Source of the DNA: Paraherbaspirillum soli
GTDB lineage: Bacteria > Pseudomonadota > Gammaproteobacteria > Burkholderiales > Burkholderiaceae_D
Direction: 5' to 3'
Assembly: GCF_042654985.1 (NCBI RefSeq)
Contig: NZ_JBHSMT010000026.1
Coordinates: 248,001 to 312,000, forward strand
DNA: 64,000 nt
In this document: positions 41,516 through 49,881 of the stretch, piece after piece
Layout of the letters: each line of letters opens with the position of its first letter
Numbering within the stretch: the first letter of the stretch is position 1
Position numbers and translations under genes: made by a program
Notes under the pieces: generated by a model
What the model was told of the DNA's origin: nothing
What the model saw: the letters and a program-made list of their open reading frames with translations, nothing else
Databases searched by the model: none

Positions 41516-42382
41516 TTAATAGCACTGGGTGATGCGTCCACTGCCGGTGATGACTTGCTGGCACGCTTCCTCCGATGGGCGTGGTGTGCGGTTTTTTGGA
41601 GCTTTGCCGATCTTGGTCGGAATCGGCTTCAGCATCGGATTTGGCAATGCCGTGGCGAGCGGCGCGTCGGCGGAGCGCTCGAGTAAGGAGTGTTTGGTGG
41701 CGCCGTCGGTTTGCGTCGGTTGCAGATCGACCTGGTTGCGCAGCACTAATGAGAGCTGGCCGATGCTGCGCGCCAGATCCAGTTTTTCTGCCTGTTCAGG
41801 CGAGACTTCCAGCGTGACCGCGCTCACTACCTTGGGTTTGGTTTCGTTCTGGCTGGCTTCCTGCGCCACCGCTAACACCAGGATGCGTTCCAGCACCAAC
41901 TTGGAAATACTCAATTCCCTGCCGCTGCTCTTGTCGTTGTTTTCTTCCTGAGTGCTGACCAGGATATCGACGAAATTACCAGGCAACGCAAAACCGGCGA
42001 CGCCGATCACGTCGTTGACTCGCACCGTCATTGCTCGCTTGCCTTCCGCCACCACCGCAGACAGGCCGCCGGTGGCACCGTGCGGCGCCAGTTTCGATTC
42101 CGTCAGCGGCTCGCCGCGTTGCAGACTGGTGCGCGTGACGCGCGTATCGAGTTGCTTGAGGTCGGTAAAGCTATCCTGCGGCATGCTGCCGGCCGGCCAG
42201 TCGGCGAGCCGGATCATGTCCGGCGTCAGGCGCGTTCCCAGATTGATGTCGACTGCCGCCACCGCCACTTTATTGGTGCTGAGACTGGCTTGCTGCGAAA
42301 TCCAGCGCGCTGCCAGCACGACTGCCAGCAGCGCCGCCAGGATCGATATGCCTATCATCACAATGGCTCTGGAATTTTTCAT
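41516..42382 (-). CDS. cpaB: CpaB/RcpC pilus assembly protein
   Basis: 288 residues. One N-terminal helix (IVMIGISILAALLAVVLAARW), a SAF domain at about residues 40-105 (VAAVDINLGTRLTPDMIRLA, LQRGEPLTESKLAP) and the CpaB/RcpC C-terminal domain with FALPGNFVDILVST. CpaB is thought to link inner-membrane platform and secretin. Lies between the prepilin peptidase gene and the secretin gene, as in most Tad loci. Confidence 0.9.
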   Translation of the reverse strand: MKNSRAIVMIGISILAALLAVVLAARWISQQASLSTNKVAVAAVDINLGTRLTPDMIRLADWPAGSMPQDSFTDLKQLDTRVTRTSLQRGEPLTESKLAPHGATGGLSAVVAEGKRAMTVRVNDVIGVAGFALPGNFVDILVSTQEENNDKSSGRELSISKLVLERILVLAVAQEASQNETKPKVVSAVTLEVSPEQAEKLDLARSIGQLSLVLRNQVDLQPTQTDGATKHSLLERSADAPLATALPNPMLKPIPTKIGKAPKNRTPRPSEEACQQVITGSGRITQCY

Positions 42383-42463
42383 GGTGCCCCCTGGGTTCCG
42401 GTTATCAGCAATCCGATGTGGATCAATCAGGTGTGTTGTTTGCTCATGCCTCGCCTCCTCCGG

Positions 42464-43078
42464 CTAGTAGGGCCAGAAAAATTTCAGGAAATTCATATGA
42501 CCAGCCTGTTCAAGTGCAATGTAGGCGAATGTTCCCAACGCGATGGCAAGACCATAAGGCAGTTTGCCAGCCGATGCCGATACGCCATCCAGGGTCGGCA
42601 TCTGATGAAAAGTCATTTTGAAAAAACTGCTGGTCAGCATCGTGCGTACATTGCCTAACATGCGGCCCAGCGTGCCGTAGCGCAGTGCCGCCAGCAGGGA
42701 CAGCACGCCGCCGAGAATGAAGGTCAGCAGGATGGCGCCGATCATCGCATTCGGTCCGAGAAACGCACCGACCATTGCCATCAGTTTCACATCACCGGCA
42801 CCCATCGCGCGCAGCAGGTAGAGCGGTAGCAAAATCGCCACACTCAGTCCGATGCCGGCCAGCGCGGTCCAGAATCCCAGTGCGCCGGGCAGGGCGCTGA
42901 TGAAGCCGTAGCCTTCCGGCAGTACGCTATTGAGCGCCAGCCCCAGGGCCGCGCCGGACAATACGAGTAGGTTGGGGATGCGATGGCTGCGTATATCGCT
43001 CCAGACCGCCGCTGACAGCAACCCGCACAGGACCAGGAGGACGATGTCGGCAAGCAGTGCTGGGGTGAGATGCGCCAT
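42464..43078 (-). CDS. tadV: TadV/CpaA prepilin peptidase
   Basis: 204 residues, small A24-family aspartic peptidase without the N-terminal methylase region. The two catalytic aspartates are visible in WSDIRSHRIPN (Asp28) and in the GAGDVKLMAMVG motif (near residue 95). It has about six membrane helices. It cleaves the leader of the Flp pilin encoded 168 bp upstream, and of the TadE/F pseudopilins. No gene is seen in the gap between it and flp. Confidence 0.92.
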   Translation of the reverse strand: MAHLTPALLADIVLLVLCGLLSAAVWSDIRSHRIPNLLVLSGAALGLALNSVLPEGYGFISALPGALGFWTALAGIGLSVAILLPLYLLRAMGAGDVKLMAMVGAFLGPNAMIGAILLTFILGGVLSLLAALRYGTLGRMLGNVRTMLTSSFFKMTFHQMPTLDGVSASAGKLPYGLAIALGTFAYIALEQAGHMNFLKFFWPY

Positions 43079-43246
43079 GTTTTCTCTCTATTCAAACGCC
43101 TGACATCCAGCCGGAAAATCAATAGAGGTCGTGGCATTGCTATGTTTGCTGCCAATGTCACGCTATTTATCACGTCATCGTTGCGTACCCCGCGCCGCCT
43201 CAGGGTTTGGCCTTAAGCAGGCGGGGTATCTGTGTGTTTTAAAATT

Positions 43247-43432
43247 TCAGCAAGCGGCGCCGGCGAGTGCGGTACAGATGGCCACGAATCCAGTCTTGAT
43301 CTTGGTGCCCAGGGTGGCAACGGTAGCGACAATGACAGCGGCGATCAGCGCTACCAGTAATCCATATTCAACGGCTGATGCACCTTCTTCATCGCGTGCA
43401 AAGCGTTTTGCGTGTGTAAAAAATGTGCTCAT
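43247..43432 (-). CDS. flp: Flp-type pilin
   Basis: 61 residues. The leader MSTFFTHAKRFARDEEG ends before the ASAVEYGLLVALIAAVIVAT helix, with Glu at +5 and Tyr at +6, the Flp hallmark. Two cysteines lie in the tail (IC, AAC). Its GAAGGA ribosome site and its place as first gene of the cluster suggest that it is the abundant pilus subunit. Sequence beyond the helix is very short, as in other Flp pilins. Confidence 0.95.
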   Translation of the reverse strand: MSTFFTHAKRFARDEEGASAVEYGLLVALIAAVIVATVATLGTKIKTGFVAICTALAGAAC

Positions 43433-43575
43433 GATTATTCCTTCATTAAGATGAATAGAAAATCCTGATGCGGATCATTGATACGAGAACGAGGGAGTCC
43501 AACTCACTTGGCGGTGAAGTCTGACTGAATTGTTACTCTCCCTTTCGGCAACATTCATTCACATCAGTTGACTTG

Positions 43576-43603
43576 AATATATTCCGTATCGTCAATAATG
43601 CAA
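43576..43603 (-). promoter_or_regulatory. Possible sigma-70 promoter of flp
   Basis: On the minus strand TTGCAT (43603-43598) and TATATT (43581-43576) are 16 bp apart, about 145 bp before flp. I see no better pair. The rest of the gap 43433-44011 holds no recognisable gene, RNA or repeat. Confidence 0.3.
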
Positions 43604-44011
43604 GCAAGCTTTATGCATTTAATAAGCTTCACCTGAATCATGAAACCTTTATTCGCATTGCTTGCAGAGTGAGGTCAGGCTTTTTTGATGCGTGAGTTAA
43701 CAGGGTGTTGGAAAAATTATTGTGCATGCGCGAAGAACGTCGTGATGGGCATACACCTTGGCCTTCGTGCAAAGCTATTTATTTTGCAAAGTCCGCGACT
43801 CGTGATGTTGAAGAATTTGTTTGGAAGCGTGTGCTGGTGCCAGTGACTGATTCTGCGATGTGAAGAGGCTGCTTTCAAAATGTGGCGAGCAGAAATCGGC
43901 GCGCTGTAAATTTAAAAACAACTTCTTGAATTACAAGCCCGTAATTTCATGCGAAAGCGAAATGACGGAAATGACCAGGGCGCGGTCGGATTTAATTTTG
44001 TCGCGTAAACG

Positions 44012-44043
44012 AGAAAAGGGCCTAGTTTTTCAACTAGGCCCTT
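44012..44043 (-). terminator. Terminator behind the displaced tRNA-Asn fragment
   Basis: Perfect 12-bp stem AAGGGCCTAGTT / AACTAGGCCCTT with a 4-base loop; on the minus strand it is followed by TTTTC. It sits 9 bp past the 3' CCA of the partial tRNA-Asn, exactly like the terminator behind the intact tRNA-Asn, and was probably the original terminator of that gene. Confidence 0.8.
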
Positions 44044-44051
44044 ATATGTCT

Positions 44052-44095
44052 TGGTTCCCCGACCTGGACTCGAACCAGGGACCTGCGGATTAACA
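44052..44095 (-). pseudogene. 3' fragment of tRNA-Asn (attachment-site half)
   Basis: 44 bases match the 3' part of the intact tRNA-Asn at 45392-45467, from the anticodon loop to CCA, with one difference (discriminator G changed to A). Identity stops abruptly in the anticodon loop. This is the typical trace left when a tyrosine integrase inserts DNA into a tRNA gene and restores it with its own copy of the 3' end. Confidence 0.8.
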
Positions 44096-44152
44096 AGCTC
44101 ACGGTCTTTCATGGCGCTAACCCGCGCGGGGTATAGCATTTGTGGGCGATCG

Positions 44153-44226
44153 CTGTCTAACAAAAGTCGATTTTCTGCCCCGCCAAGACCCGCATGTATA
44201 TTGGAGGGGCGTTCCTTGGTTAGACG
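44153..44226. other. Arm-type-like repeats TGTCTAACAAA / TTGGTTAGAC
   Basis: CTGTCTAACAAA occurs at 44152-44163 and again at 45324-45334; an inverted relative TTGGTTAGACGG lies at about 44217. Repeats of this kind near both ends of the tRNA-flanked segment resemble integrase arm-binding sites. Low information content makes this tentative. Confidence 0.35.
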
Positions 44227-44346
44227 GGAAATGGACGTGGTTTTGCTGGTTGAAATCAGGCTAAAGTGCCAAGTCGCTGTTTGAAGGACCGCAATCGGCC
44301 ACGAGCGGTCATAGCCGTAAAGCGCGAAATGTTCAGGACGGGCGCT

Positions 44347-44637
44347 TCACGCGATTTCGACTATGAACATCCGCGCTTGCTGGGCTTCCCGACGTTCGGC
44401 CTTGATCGGCGCATACCTCTCGGAATTGTAGAAGGCTTGCGCTTGGGCGAGAGTCGGAAACTCAAACACGCCGGCCATCGGCAGCGGCACCTCATCCCCC
44501 TCTAGAATCTGCGCAACAGGACCGAAATGTAGAATCTGCCCGCCCGCCTCTTTTAGCGCCGCCTGAAAGCGTGGAGCGAGCGCGGCCTGCTTGGCGGAAT
44601 CGATGACGCGTAGATTGACGTGTACGTATGCTGGCAT
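44347..44637 (-). CDS. DUF1330 family protein
   Basis: 96 residues from the ATG at 44637, with GGAGG just upstream. It matches the DUF1330 pattern: MPAYVHVNLRVID at the start, a helix, GPVAQILEGDE, then FPTLAQAQAFYNSERYAPI and the ending RMFIVEIA. These small ferredoxin-fold proteins have no settled function. An almost perfect 18-bp palindrome just upstream and a marR relic in divergent orientation suggest that it was once controlled by that regulator. It lies inside the tRNA-Asn-flanked segment and is therefore probably acquired. Confidence 0.8.
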   Translation of the reverse strand: MPAYVHVNLRVIDSAKQAALAPRFQAALKEAGGQILHFGPVAQILEGDEVPLPMAGVFEFPTLAQAQAFYNSERYAPIKAERREAQQARMFIVEIA

Positions 44638-44651
44638 TGTGTCCTCCATTA

Positions 44652-44669
44652 ATAATGTATATACACTAT
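44652..44669. promoter_or_regulatory. Palindromic operator-like site between DUF1330 gene and marR relic
   Basis: ATAATGTAT / ATACACTAT, two 9-bp arms with one mismatch and no spacer. The AT-rich dyad lies 15 bp before the DUF1330 start codon, a usual place for a MarR-type operator overlapping a divergent promoter. Confidence 0.5.
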
Positions 44670-44701
44670 TATGCGAGGATGGGCTTGTCAATGGGGTAGA
44701 C

Positions 44702-44920
44702 GTGAACGGTTCTGATCCAGAATCTTTGAAGGGCGTCGCAGGGAGTGTCCGGGCTTCCAGGCTCGCGCAACGGCGCGTGCACTCACGCGATACTACAATG
44801 CCTGCTTCAAGCCGCTCAGGCTGACGGCCGAGCAATTCAGCCTCTTGGTTGGGATCGGTGCGGCCGAGGGGGCGACGCTCGTTGATCTTGCGGATAGGGC
44901 AGGGGTCGATCCGCAGTAAA
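44702..44920 (+). pseudogene. Truncated, frameshifted MarR-family regulator
   Basis: Read on the plus strand, one frame gives DPESLKGVAGS and, after a frameshift near 44740-44760, another gives ALTRYYNACFKPLRLTAEQF followed by SLLVGIGAAEGATLVDLADR and a stop at about 44918. This is the N-terminal half of a MarR regulator (dimerisation helix and the start of the winged helix) without the recognition helix. Beyond it, to about 45050, lies a frame with ELTPAEFDSFSRNVLVSHDW that I cannot identify. Confidence 0.65.
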
Positions 44921-45049
44921 GAAGGTCTGTATTGCCGAGGTCAAGGAGTTGACGCCGGCCGAATTCGATTCCTTCTCCCGCAATGTGCTGGTGTCGCATG
45001 ACTGGCTAAGCGGCAAGGGCGGGGGCAAAGCTAGAATTGAGGAGCAAAA

Positions 45050-45077
45050 GAAAAAGGCCTCCAAATCTGGAAGCCTT
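45050..45077 (-). terminator. Terminator behind the tRNA-Leu fragment
   Basis: Stem AAGGCCTCCA / TGGAAGCCTT (9 of 10 pairs); on the minus strand it is followed by TTTTTC. It sits 9 bp past the CCA end of the tRNA-Leu fragment. Confidence 0.7.
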
Positions 45078-45085
45078 ATATCTAT

Positions 45086-45144
45086 TGGTGCCGAGAGCCG
45101 GAATTGAACCGGCACGCTGTCTCCAACGCGGGATTTTGGGTCCC
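45086..45144 (-). pseudogene. 3' fragment of a tRNA-Leu (CAA-like)
   Basis: On the minus strand GGGACCCAAAATCCCGCG, then a long variable arm (TTGGAGACAGCG) and a T-arm plus acceptor strand (TGCCGGTTCAATTCCGGC, TCTCGGCACCA). A long variable arm and AAAATCC after the anticodon point to leucine. The D-arm and 5' acceptor strand are absent: upstream bases do not pair. Together with the tRNA-Asn fragment this indicates a second integration event or a composite element. Confidence 0.7.
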
Positions 45145-45310
45145 ATGCTTGCAATCCGTTGTTCGCCGAAGAATCTCAGATTGCAATCCACTACTCATTT
45201 ATTTCATTTGATACAGCCATCATTGATAAGGCAATCGGCGAAGAAATAACGAGGGCGGCGAGTGAAGAATCAAGCGCAAAACCGATAGGCAAGAAAGCGT
45301 GCCAATTCAA

Positions 45311-45335
45311 GTTTGTTAGACACTGTCTAACAAAC
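45311..45335. repeat. Perfect palindrome GTTTGTTAGAC-ACT-GTCTAACAAAC
   Basis: Two 11-bp arms around a 3-base centre, followed directly by a third TGTCTAA. The same word occurs near the other end of the segment (44152-44163). Possible recombinase-binding site at the end of the integrated element. Confidence 0.6.
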
Positions 45336-45355
45336 TGTCTAAAAGGCCAAAAGAA

Positions 45356-45383
45356 AAGGGGTTACGTTTTCACGTAACCCCTT
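45356..45383 (-). terminator. Terminator of tRNA-Asn
   Basis: Perfect 12-bp stem AAGGGGTTACGT / ACGTAACCCCTT, followed on the minus strand by TTTTCTTTT. It lies 9 bp beyond the tRNA 3' end. Confidence 0.85.
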
Positions 45384-45391
45384 GATATTCT

Positions 45392-45467
45392 TGGCTCCCC
45401 GACCTGGACTCGAACCAGGGACCTGCGGATTAACAGTCCGTCGCTCTACCGACTGAGCTATCAGGGA
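45392..45467 (-). tRNA. tRNA-Asn (GTT)
   Basis: 76 bases with CCA encoded. Acceptor stem TCCCTGA / TCGGGGA (one G-U pair), D-arm GCTCAGTCGGTAGAGC, anticodon loop CTGTTAA giving anticodon GTT, T-arm CCTGG-TTCGAGT-CCAGG. It is the intact copy restored by the integrated segment at 44052-45467. Confidence 0.95.
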
Positions 45468-45571
45468 AAAGAAGCAGAATTATAGTCTTGAATCTTCTTT
45501 TTTGTCAAAGCTTTTTTCTAAACTTTTCTGCATTTCCGGGAAGTCCTTAACAACTCCCCGGGGACCGAATA

Positions 45572-46789
45572 TTACAGCACTTTTGCGATTGCGGCGACAA
45601 TATTATCGATATTTTTTGAATTCAATGCGGCGACGCAGATGCGGCCGGTATCTACCGCGTAGATTGAGAACTCGTCGCGCAGGCGATCCACTTGCGCTTT
45701 GGTCAGGCCAGAGTACGAAAACATGCCGCGTTGCTTGATGACGAAATCGAAGTCGTGGGCAGGTGCTTGCTCTTTTAATTTCTGTACCAGCAGTTGACGC
45801 ATTTCGCGAATCCGCACGCGCATGCCGGCCAGTTCTTCTTCCCACAGCTTGCGCAGTTCCGGCGATGCCAGTGTGGTGGCAACCACTTGGCCGCCGTGGA
45901 TCGGCGGGTTGGAGTAGTTGGTGCGCACCACGCGTTTCAGTTGCGACAAAACGCGGCCGGCTTCTTCCGTGCTGGCGGCGACGATGCTAAGCGCGCCAAC
46001 CCGTTCGCCATACAGCGAGAACGATTTGGAGAACGAGTTCGAAACGAACAGCGGGCCGCCGGCATCAGCGAAGCGGCGGACTACCTGGCCGTCGGCGTCG
46101 ATGCCGTCGCCAAAGCCTTGATAAGCCATGTCGAGGAATGGAATCAGGCCGCGTTGCGCGACGACCTGGATCACTTCGGTCCACTGGTCGTCGCTCAGGT
46201 CGGCGCCGGTCGGGTTGTGGCAGCAGGCATGCAGCACCACGATGGCGCCGCTTGGCATGGCGTTCAACGCTGCCAGCATGGCGGCGAAATTGACGCCACG
46301 AGTGGCGGCATCGTAGTACGGATAATTGTTGACGGTGAAGCCGGCAGTTTCAAACAGTGCGCGGTGGTTTTCCCAGCTTGGATCGCTGATCCAGACTTGC
46401 GCGTTGTCGGCCGCGAAACGCTTCAGGAAATCGGCGCCGAGCTTCAGTGCGCCGGTGCCGCCGATGGCTTGCACGGTGATCGCGCGTTTCTCTTTAACTA
46501 CCGAGCTGTCGGCGCCAAATACCAGCTCTTGCACCGCCTTGTCGTAAGCCGCCAGGCCGTCGATCGGCAGGTAAGTGCGGGGCGACAGTTTTTCAATCAA
46601 TTGCGCTTCAGCCTTGCGCACGCATTCCAGCAGGGGCACTTTGCCGTTGTCGTCGTAGTAGACGCCGACGCCGAGATTGGTTTTGTTCGGATTCTGGTCG
46701 GCATTGAAGCTTTCCGTGATGCCGAGGATCGGATCGCGCGGCGCCATTTCGATGGCGGCGAAGAGGGAGGATGATTGGGGAGCGTTCAT
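45572..46789 (-). CDS. tyrB: Aromatic-amino-acid / aspartate aminotransferase
   Basis: 405 residues from the ATG at 46789 (MNAPQSSSLFAAIEMAPRDP); the frame is open for 26 more codons but this start fits the family. Class I PLP aminotransferase signs: GVYYDDNGKVPLLECV near the start, LHACCHNPTGADLS, and the PLP lysine in SNSFSKSFSLYGERVGAL. It is homologous to AspC and TyrB, which transfer amino groups between aspartate or aromatic amino acids and 2-oxoglutarate. The sequence alone does not decide between them, so the symbol is tentative. It is divergent from uvrB with 126 bp between the starts. Confidence 0.88.
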   Translation of the reverse strand: MNAPQSSSLFAAIEMAPRDPILGITESFNADQNPNKTNLGVGVYYDDNGKVPLLECVRKAEAQLIEKLSPRTYLPIDGLAAYDKAVQELVFGADSSVVKEKRAITVQAIGGTGALKLGADFLKRFAADNAQVWISDPSWENHRALFETAGFTVNNYPYYDAATRGVNFAAMLAALNAMPSGAIVVLHACCHNPTGADLSDDQWTEVIQVVAQRGLIPFLDMAYQGFGDGIDADGQVVRRFADAGGPLFVSNSFSKSFSLYGERVGALSIVAASTEEAGRVLSQLKRVVRTNYSNPPIHGGQVVATTLASPELRKLWEEELAGMRVRIREMRQLLVQKLKEQAPAHDFDFVIKQRGMFSYSGLTKAQVDRLRDEFSIYAVDTGRICVAALNSKNIDNIVAAIAKVL

Positions 46790-46915
46790 CGTGATAACAT
46801 AAAAAGTTGGCTGCAAAGCGGGTTTTGCAGTCGGGTTGAATGCTGTGCCGAGTTGCGAATAAATCACGAATCGGCGCGGATTTACTGCTGCCTATTCTAC
46901 CAAAGGTCGAGGTCC

Positions 46916-48997
46916 ATGACTGACATATCACAGGTTCCCAGCACGATCGACGAGTCCAAAATCGTCACGTTTCCCAACTCGCCTTACAAGCTTTTTCAGC
47001 CCTTCTTGCCGGCCGGAGACCAGCCGGCCGCGATTGCCAAATTGACCGAAGGGGTGGAGGACGGCCTGTTTTATCAGACCTTGCTCGGCGTTACCGGCTC
47101 CGGCAAGACTTATACGATGGCCAACGTGATCGCCCGCATGGGGCGGCCGGCAATCGTGTTTGCGCCGAACAAGACACTGGCGGCGCAGTTATATAGCGAG
47201 TTCCGCGAATTCTTTCCGCGCAATGCGGTGGAATATTTTGTCAGTTACTACGACTATTACCAGCCGGAAGCGTATGTGCCGCAGCGCGACTTGTTTATCG
47301 AGAAAGATTCGTCGATCAACGAGCATATCGAGCAGATGCGGCTGTCCTGCACCAAGTCGCTGATGGAGCGGCGCGATGTGGTGATTGTGGCAACGGTGTC
47401 GGCGATTTACGGTATCGGTAACCCGAATGAATATCACCAGATGATCCTGACCTTGCGCGCCAAGGACAAGGTCAGCCAGCGCGACCTGATCGCGCGGCTG
47501 ATCCAGATGCAATACAACCGAAATGAAATCGATTTCGGGCGCGGCACCTTCCGCGTGCGCGGCGATACGGTGGATGTGTTTCCGGCCGAGCATGCCGAAT
47601 TGGCGCTGCGAATTGAAACTTTCGATGATGAAATTGAAAGCTTGCAATTATTCGATCCGCTGACCGGCCGGGTGCGGCAAAAAATCCCGCGCTTTACGGT
47701 TTATCCGGGCTCGCATTACGTCACGCCGCGCGCCACCGTGCTGCGCGCGATTGAAACCATCAAGGCCGAACTGCGCGAACGCCTGGAATTCTTCCGCAAG
47801 GAAAATAAGTTGATCGAGGAACAGCGGATCGAGCAGCGCACGCGCTTCGATCTGGAGATGATGCAGGAAATCGGTTTTACCAAAGGCATCGAAAATTATT
47901 CGCGTCATCTGAGCGGCGCATTGCCGGGCGAGCCGCCGCCGACCCTGGTGGATTATTTACCGCCGGATGCGCTGATGTTCCTGGATGAGTCGCATGTGCT
48001 GATCGGACAACTCAACGGCATGTTCAACGGCGACCGCGCCCGCAAAACCAACCTGGTCGACTATGGATTCCGGCTGCCGTCGGCGCTGGATAACCGGCCG
48101 CTGCGTTTCGACGAGTTCGAGGGCAAGATGCGGCAGACAATTTTTGTTTCGGCGACCCCATCCGAATACGAGAAGCAGCACGCCGATCAAGTGGTGGAGC
48201 AGGTGGTGCGTCCGACCGGCTTGATCGATCCGGCGGTCGAGGTGCGTCCGGCCTTGAGTCAGGTCGATGACCTGATGACCGAGGCGACCGCGCGCATCAA
48301 GAAGAATGAGCGGGTGCTGGTCACCACGCTGACCAAGCGCATGGCAGAACAATTGACTGAGTTCCTCAGCGATAACGGCATCAAGGTGCGCTATCTGCAT
48401 AGCGACATCGAAACCGTCGAGCGGGTGGAGATTATTCGCGATCTGCGTTTGGGGACATTCGATGTGCTGGTCGGGATTAACTTGTTGCGCGAAGGTCTGG
48501 ATATTCCCGAGGTGTCGCTGGTGGCGATTCTGGATGCCGACAAGGAGGGTTTCTTGCGCTCCGAGCGCAGCCTGATTCAAACCATAGGCCGCGCCGCGCG
48601 TAACCTCAACGGTACCGCGGTCCTGTATGCGGACCGGATGACCGATTCAATGAAGCGTGCGATAGATGAAACCGAACGTCGCCGCGCCAAGCAGATCGCG
48701 TTCAATGCCGCCAACGGCATTACGCCAAAGGGTATCCGCAAGGAAGTCAGGGAGTTGATCGACGGCGTCTACAGCCAGCAAGAAGCGCGTGAAGAATTGC
48801 ATGCGGCGCAGGACCAGGCCAAATACGAGGCGATGAGCGAGAAGCAGGTCAGCAAGGAAATCAAGCGGCTGGAAAAACTGATGCTCGATCACGCCAAGAA
48901 CCTGGAGTTCGAAAAAGCGGCGCAGGTGCGCGACCAATTGCATGTGCTGAAGCAGCAATTGTTTGGCGCGCCTGGCGCGGACAGCATTGCTTTGTAA
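46916..48997 (+). CDS. uvrB: UvrABC system protein B
   Basis: 693 residues from the ATG at 46916 (MTDISQVPSTIDESKIV); earlier in-frame codons lie within the divergent promoter region. Helicase motif I is GVTGSGKTYTMANVIA. The beta-hairpin region is YFVSYYDYYQPEAYVPQ, motif II DESHV, and motifs V and VI GLDIPEVSLVAILDADKEGF and QTIGRAARN. The UVR domain at the C-terminus (about residues 645-680) has KRLEKLMLDHAKNLEFEKAA. It is the damage-verifying helicase of nucleotide-excision repair that binds UvrA and then UvrC. Confidence 0.97.
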   Translation: MTDISQVPSTIDESKIVTFPNSPYKLFQPFLPAGDQPAAIAKLTEGVEDGLFYQTLLGVTGSGKTYTMANVIARMGRPAIVFAPNKTLAAQLYSEFREFFPRNAVEYFVSYYDYYQPEAYVPQRDLFIEKDSSINEHIEQMRLSCTKSLMERRDVVIVATVSAIYGIGNPNEYHQMILTLRAKDKVSQRDLIARLIQMQYNRNEIDFGRGTFRVRGDTVDVFPAEHAELALRIETFDDEIESLQLFDPLTGRVRQKIPRFTVYPGSHYVTPRATVLRAIETIKAELRERLEFFRKENKLIEEQRIEQRTRFDLEMMQEIGFTKGIENYSRHLSGALPGEPPPTLVDYLPPDALMFLDESHVLIGQLNGMFNGDRARKTNLVDYGFRLPSALDNRPLRFDEFEGKMRQTIFVSATPSEYEKQHADQVVEQVVRPTGLIDPAVEVRPALSQVDDLMTEATARIKKNERVLVTTLTKRMAEQLTEFLSDNGIKVRYLHSDIETVERVEIIRDLRLGTFDVLVGINLLREGLDIPEVSLVAILDADKEGFLRSERSLIQTIGRAARNLNGTAVLYADRMTDSMKRAIDETERRRAKQIAFNAANGITPKGIRKEVRELIDGVYSQQEAREELHAAQDQAKYEAMSEKQVSKEIKRLEKLMLDHAKNLEFEKAAQVRDQLHVLKQQLFGAPGADSIAL

Positions 48998-49060
48998 TTG
49001 CTTGAGCGTTTGAAGATGCGCTCGGTTCCATGTGTTGGTAAAAACCGTTTTTGAAGAGTT

Positions 49061-49867
49061 ATGACTGATTTTCTCCCTGTTTCAATTCGTGAAGCGTTGC
49101 AAGTGGCCCATTCATCCTGGCAGCCGATCGTGCTGGAGGGTTTGCGCGCAGTTGCGCAGGCGCATCCGGCTTATTTGTCGGACTTGGCGTTGACGGACTA
49201 TTTGCCGACCGAAGGCAGACTGTTTGCGGCGTTCGCCCAGCCGCTCAATGCGGTCCGCTATGTGCTGGTGGGGGAGGGGCCGTATCCTCGTCCGGCAAGC
49301 GCGACCGGGGTGTGTTTCATGGATGGCGCGGTCGGTTCCCTGTGGTCGGAAAAGGGTTTGTCCAAGCAGGTCAATCGCGCCACTTCCTTGCGTAATTTTA
49401 TGAAAATGTTGCTGGTCGCCGACGGTCAATTGGCGGTCGACAGTACCACCGGCGACGCCATGGTGGCGGTGGCGCAGCGGGCGCAGGGTACGGCTTCAAC
49501 GATGATCCAGGCGCTGGCCGATTTGCAGGGAAATATGACGGCGCACGGATTTTTGCTGCTCAATGCAACACTGGTGTTCCGGCCGGATGTGCCGCCGGTG
49601 AAGGAGGCCAAGGCCTGGCAGCCGTTCATGCAAGCTGTGCTGCGAGGCATCGCCGATCATGCCGAGCGTCATGCGGTCGCGTTGCCGACCTTGGTGCTGT
49701 GGGGAAAGATTGCGGAGCAGCTGAATGCTTATCCGCTCACTGCACGCTTCCCAAAAGCCGTGGCGGAGCATCCGTATAACCTGACGTTTATCGCCAATAC
49801 AGGGATGCAGGCTTTGTTCGGTCCGATGCAATTGTTGAAAAAGAGCGCGCAACACACGCCTGCCTAA
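49061..49867 (+). CDS. Uracil-DNA-glycosylase superfamily protein lacking catalytic motifs
   Basis: 268 residues with the UNG fold recognisable along its length: VRYVLVGEGPYPRPASATGV matches the region of the water-activating loop GQDPYH, GFLLLNATLVFR matches the LLLNxVLTV strand, and TLVLWGKIAEQ matches the LLWG strand. The key residues are changed. GQDPYH is GEGPYP (residues 71-76), so catalytic Asp and following His are Gly and Pro, and the leucine-loop HPSP is HPYN. I therefore expect binding without normal uracil excision, or another chemistry. It follows uvrB by 63 bp on the same strand and may be co-transcribed. Confidence 0.8.
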   Translation: MTDFLPVSIREALQVAHSSWQPIVLEGLRAVAQAHPAYLSDLALTDYLPTEGRLFAAFAQPLNAVRYVLVGEGPYPRPASATGVCFMDGAVGSLWSEKGLSKQVNRATSLRNFMKMLLVADGQLAVDSTTGDAMVAVAQRAQGTASTMIQALADLQGNMTAHGFLLLNATLVFRPDVPPVKEAKAWQPFMQAVLRGIADHAERHAVALPTLVLWGKIAEQLNAYPLTARFPKAVAEHPYNLTFIANTGMQALFGPMQLLKKSAQHTPA

Positions 49868-49881
49868 TAGTTAGGCGCGAA

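Noticed and set aside
43620..44011. Possible small RNA or gene in the AT-rich gap beyond flp
   Set aside because: No stable structure with terminator on either strand other than the tRNA-associated one, and no frame with a ribosome site or recognisable domain.
45159..45377. Possible integrase remnant between tRNA-Leu fragment and tRNA-Asn
   Set aside because: The frame has none of the tyrosine-recombinase residues (R-H-R-Y) and no recognisable similarity.
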